From CAYVQZ01 sp964453435 (GTDB lineage Bacteria > Abyssobacteria > SURF-5): a DNA stretch of 6,392 nucleotides. Each line of letters opens with the position of its first letter. Within the stretch, counting starts at the first letter, position 1. Below the pieces are notes generated by a model, which made no database searches, was not told the origin of the DNA, and was given only the letters and a program-made list of their open reading frames with translations. Positions 6,176 to 6,392 of this stretch are shown here, in pieces. Position numbers and translations under genes: made by a program. The stretch spans positions 1 through 6,392 of the forward strand of contig CAYVQZ010000113.1 of the NCBI GenBank assembly GCA_964453435.1, read 5' to 3'.

Positions 6176-6290
6176 TGTCAGCGACCCGCCAATCTGCGAT
6201 AACCGGCGATATCAGCGAATGAAAAGTATTCCCCATGCTTGCCCGTGATTAAATTTCCCTTCTGTTTTCCTTTGCGTCATAAACGTCTTG
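6176..6290. mobile_element. Possible terminal region of an IS21-like insertion sequence (tentative)
   Basis: From TGTCAGCGACCCGCC (6176) the sequence resembles, from memory, the repeat-rich ends of IS21-family elements. It has a TGT terminus, a GACCCGCCAAT motif, the repeated TCAGCGA (6178-6184 and 6212-6218) and a GAATGAAAAGTATTCCCCA segment (6217-6235). No transposase is seen before the right edge, so an intact istA would have to begin beyond it; an eroded end is equally possible. The other terminus is not in the window, so no target duplication can be tested. Confidence 0.25.
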
Positions 6291-6338
6291 AACTGCAGTG
6301 ACGCGAATCTTGGACTCTTGTCGCCGCAGGAATCACAG

Positions 6339-6392
6339 CTACTTCAGTTTGTCTCTGCCGAAGCCGAGTATATTGCGGGCGACTATCAGCAT
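6339..6392 (-). CDS. Possible C-terminal end of a gene entering from the right (17 codons)
   Basis: Reading in from the right edge on the minus strand, 17 sense codons (ending NILGFGRDKLK) precede TAG at 6341-6339. The residue mix looks protein-like, but the stretch is far too short to identify. The other two minus frames also remain open or stop at once by chance. If real, the gene body lies to the right of the window. Confidence 0.15.
   Translation of the reverse strand: MLIVARNILGFGRDKLK

Noticed and set aside
5997..6180. 8-bp inverted repeat TGACACAA / TTGTGTCA bracketing the GC-rich block, as termini of a small element
   Set aside because: Eight-base inverted matches are expected by chance over several hundred bases, the match does not extend, and no flanking duplication is seen.
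5996..6202. 68-codon Arg/Ser-rich frame
   Set aside because: Low-complexity composition, no ribosome site and no family resemblance; more likely chance in GC-rich DNA.

Overview
The window reads as a piece of a Gram-negative bacterial chromosome, most likely from an anaerobe. The evidence is an exported sulfatase with a cleavable signal peptide, and a cysteine-rich ferredoxin-domain protein of a type I associate with Desulfobacterota and other strict anaerobes. Base composition is balanced and sigma70-type promoters are recognisable. Sulfatase plus SUMF1-fold proteins would also suit Planctomycetota, Lentisphaerota/Kiritimatiellota or Hydrogenedentota. The species cannot be fixed from the sequence.

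Layout, left to right. (1) 3-824 (+): the 3' part of a SUMF1/FGE-fold gene whose start lies left of the window. (2) 865-2664 (-): a long-chain acyl-CoA synthetase, convergent with the first gene. (3) 2670-4106 (-): a secreted type I sulfatase with a C-S-P-S-R formylglycine site. It lies directly upstream of the synthetase with a 5-bp gap, so the two form an operon driven by a promoter near 4240-4267. (4) 4398-4595 (+): a 65-residue protein of unknown function, divergent from the sulfatase and ending at a strong hairpin terminator (4642-4666) that can work in both directions. (5) 4684-5760 (-): a winged-helix-like / Cys-rich / two-[4Fe-4S] protein with a clear Shine-Dalgarno, a GC-rich leader hairpin, a good promoter (5854-5882) and a nested dyad just upstream of its -35. 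(6) 5761-6392: about 630 bp with no convincing gene. It holds those control elements, a GC-rich non-coding block, a possible insertion-sequence end from about 6176, and perhaps the last codons of a gene entering from the right.

How the genes may work together (inference): the sulfatase would remove sulfate from an organic sulfate ester in the periplasm, and the synthetase would activate a fatty acid to acyl-CoA in the cytoplasm. The tight pairing suggests a sulfated lipid or an alkyl/acyl-containing ester as substrate, but the sequence does not prove this. The SUMF1-fold protein near a Cys-type sulfatase invites the idea that it makes the formylglycine. However, it lacks the CxxxxC cysteine pair of characterised FGEs, so that role is doubtful. 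I see no CRISPR array, tRNA, rRNA or phage gene. Nothing here is demonstrably a new system; the most unusual parts are the control region of the Fe-S gene and the palindrome inside the sulfatase promoter.
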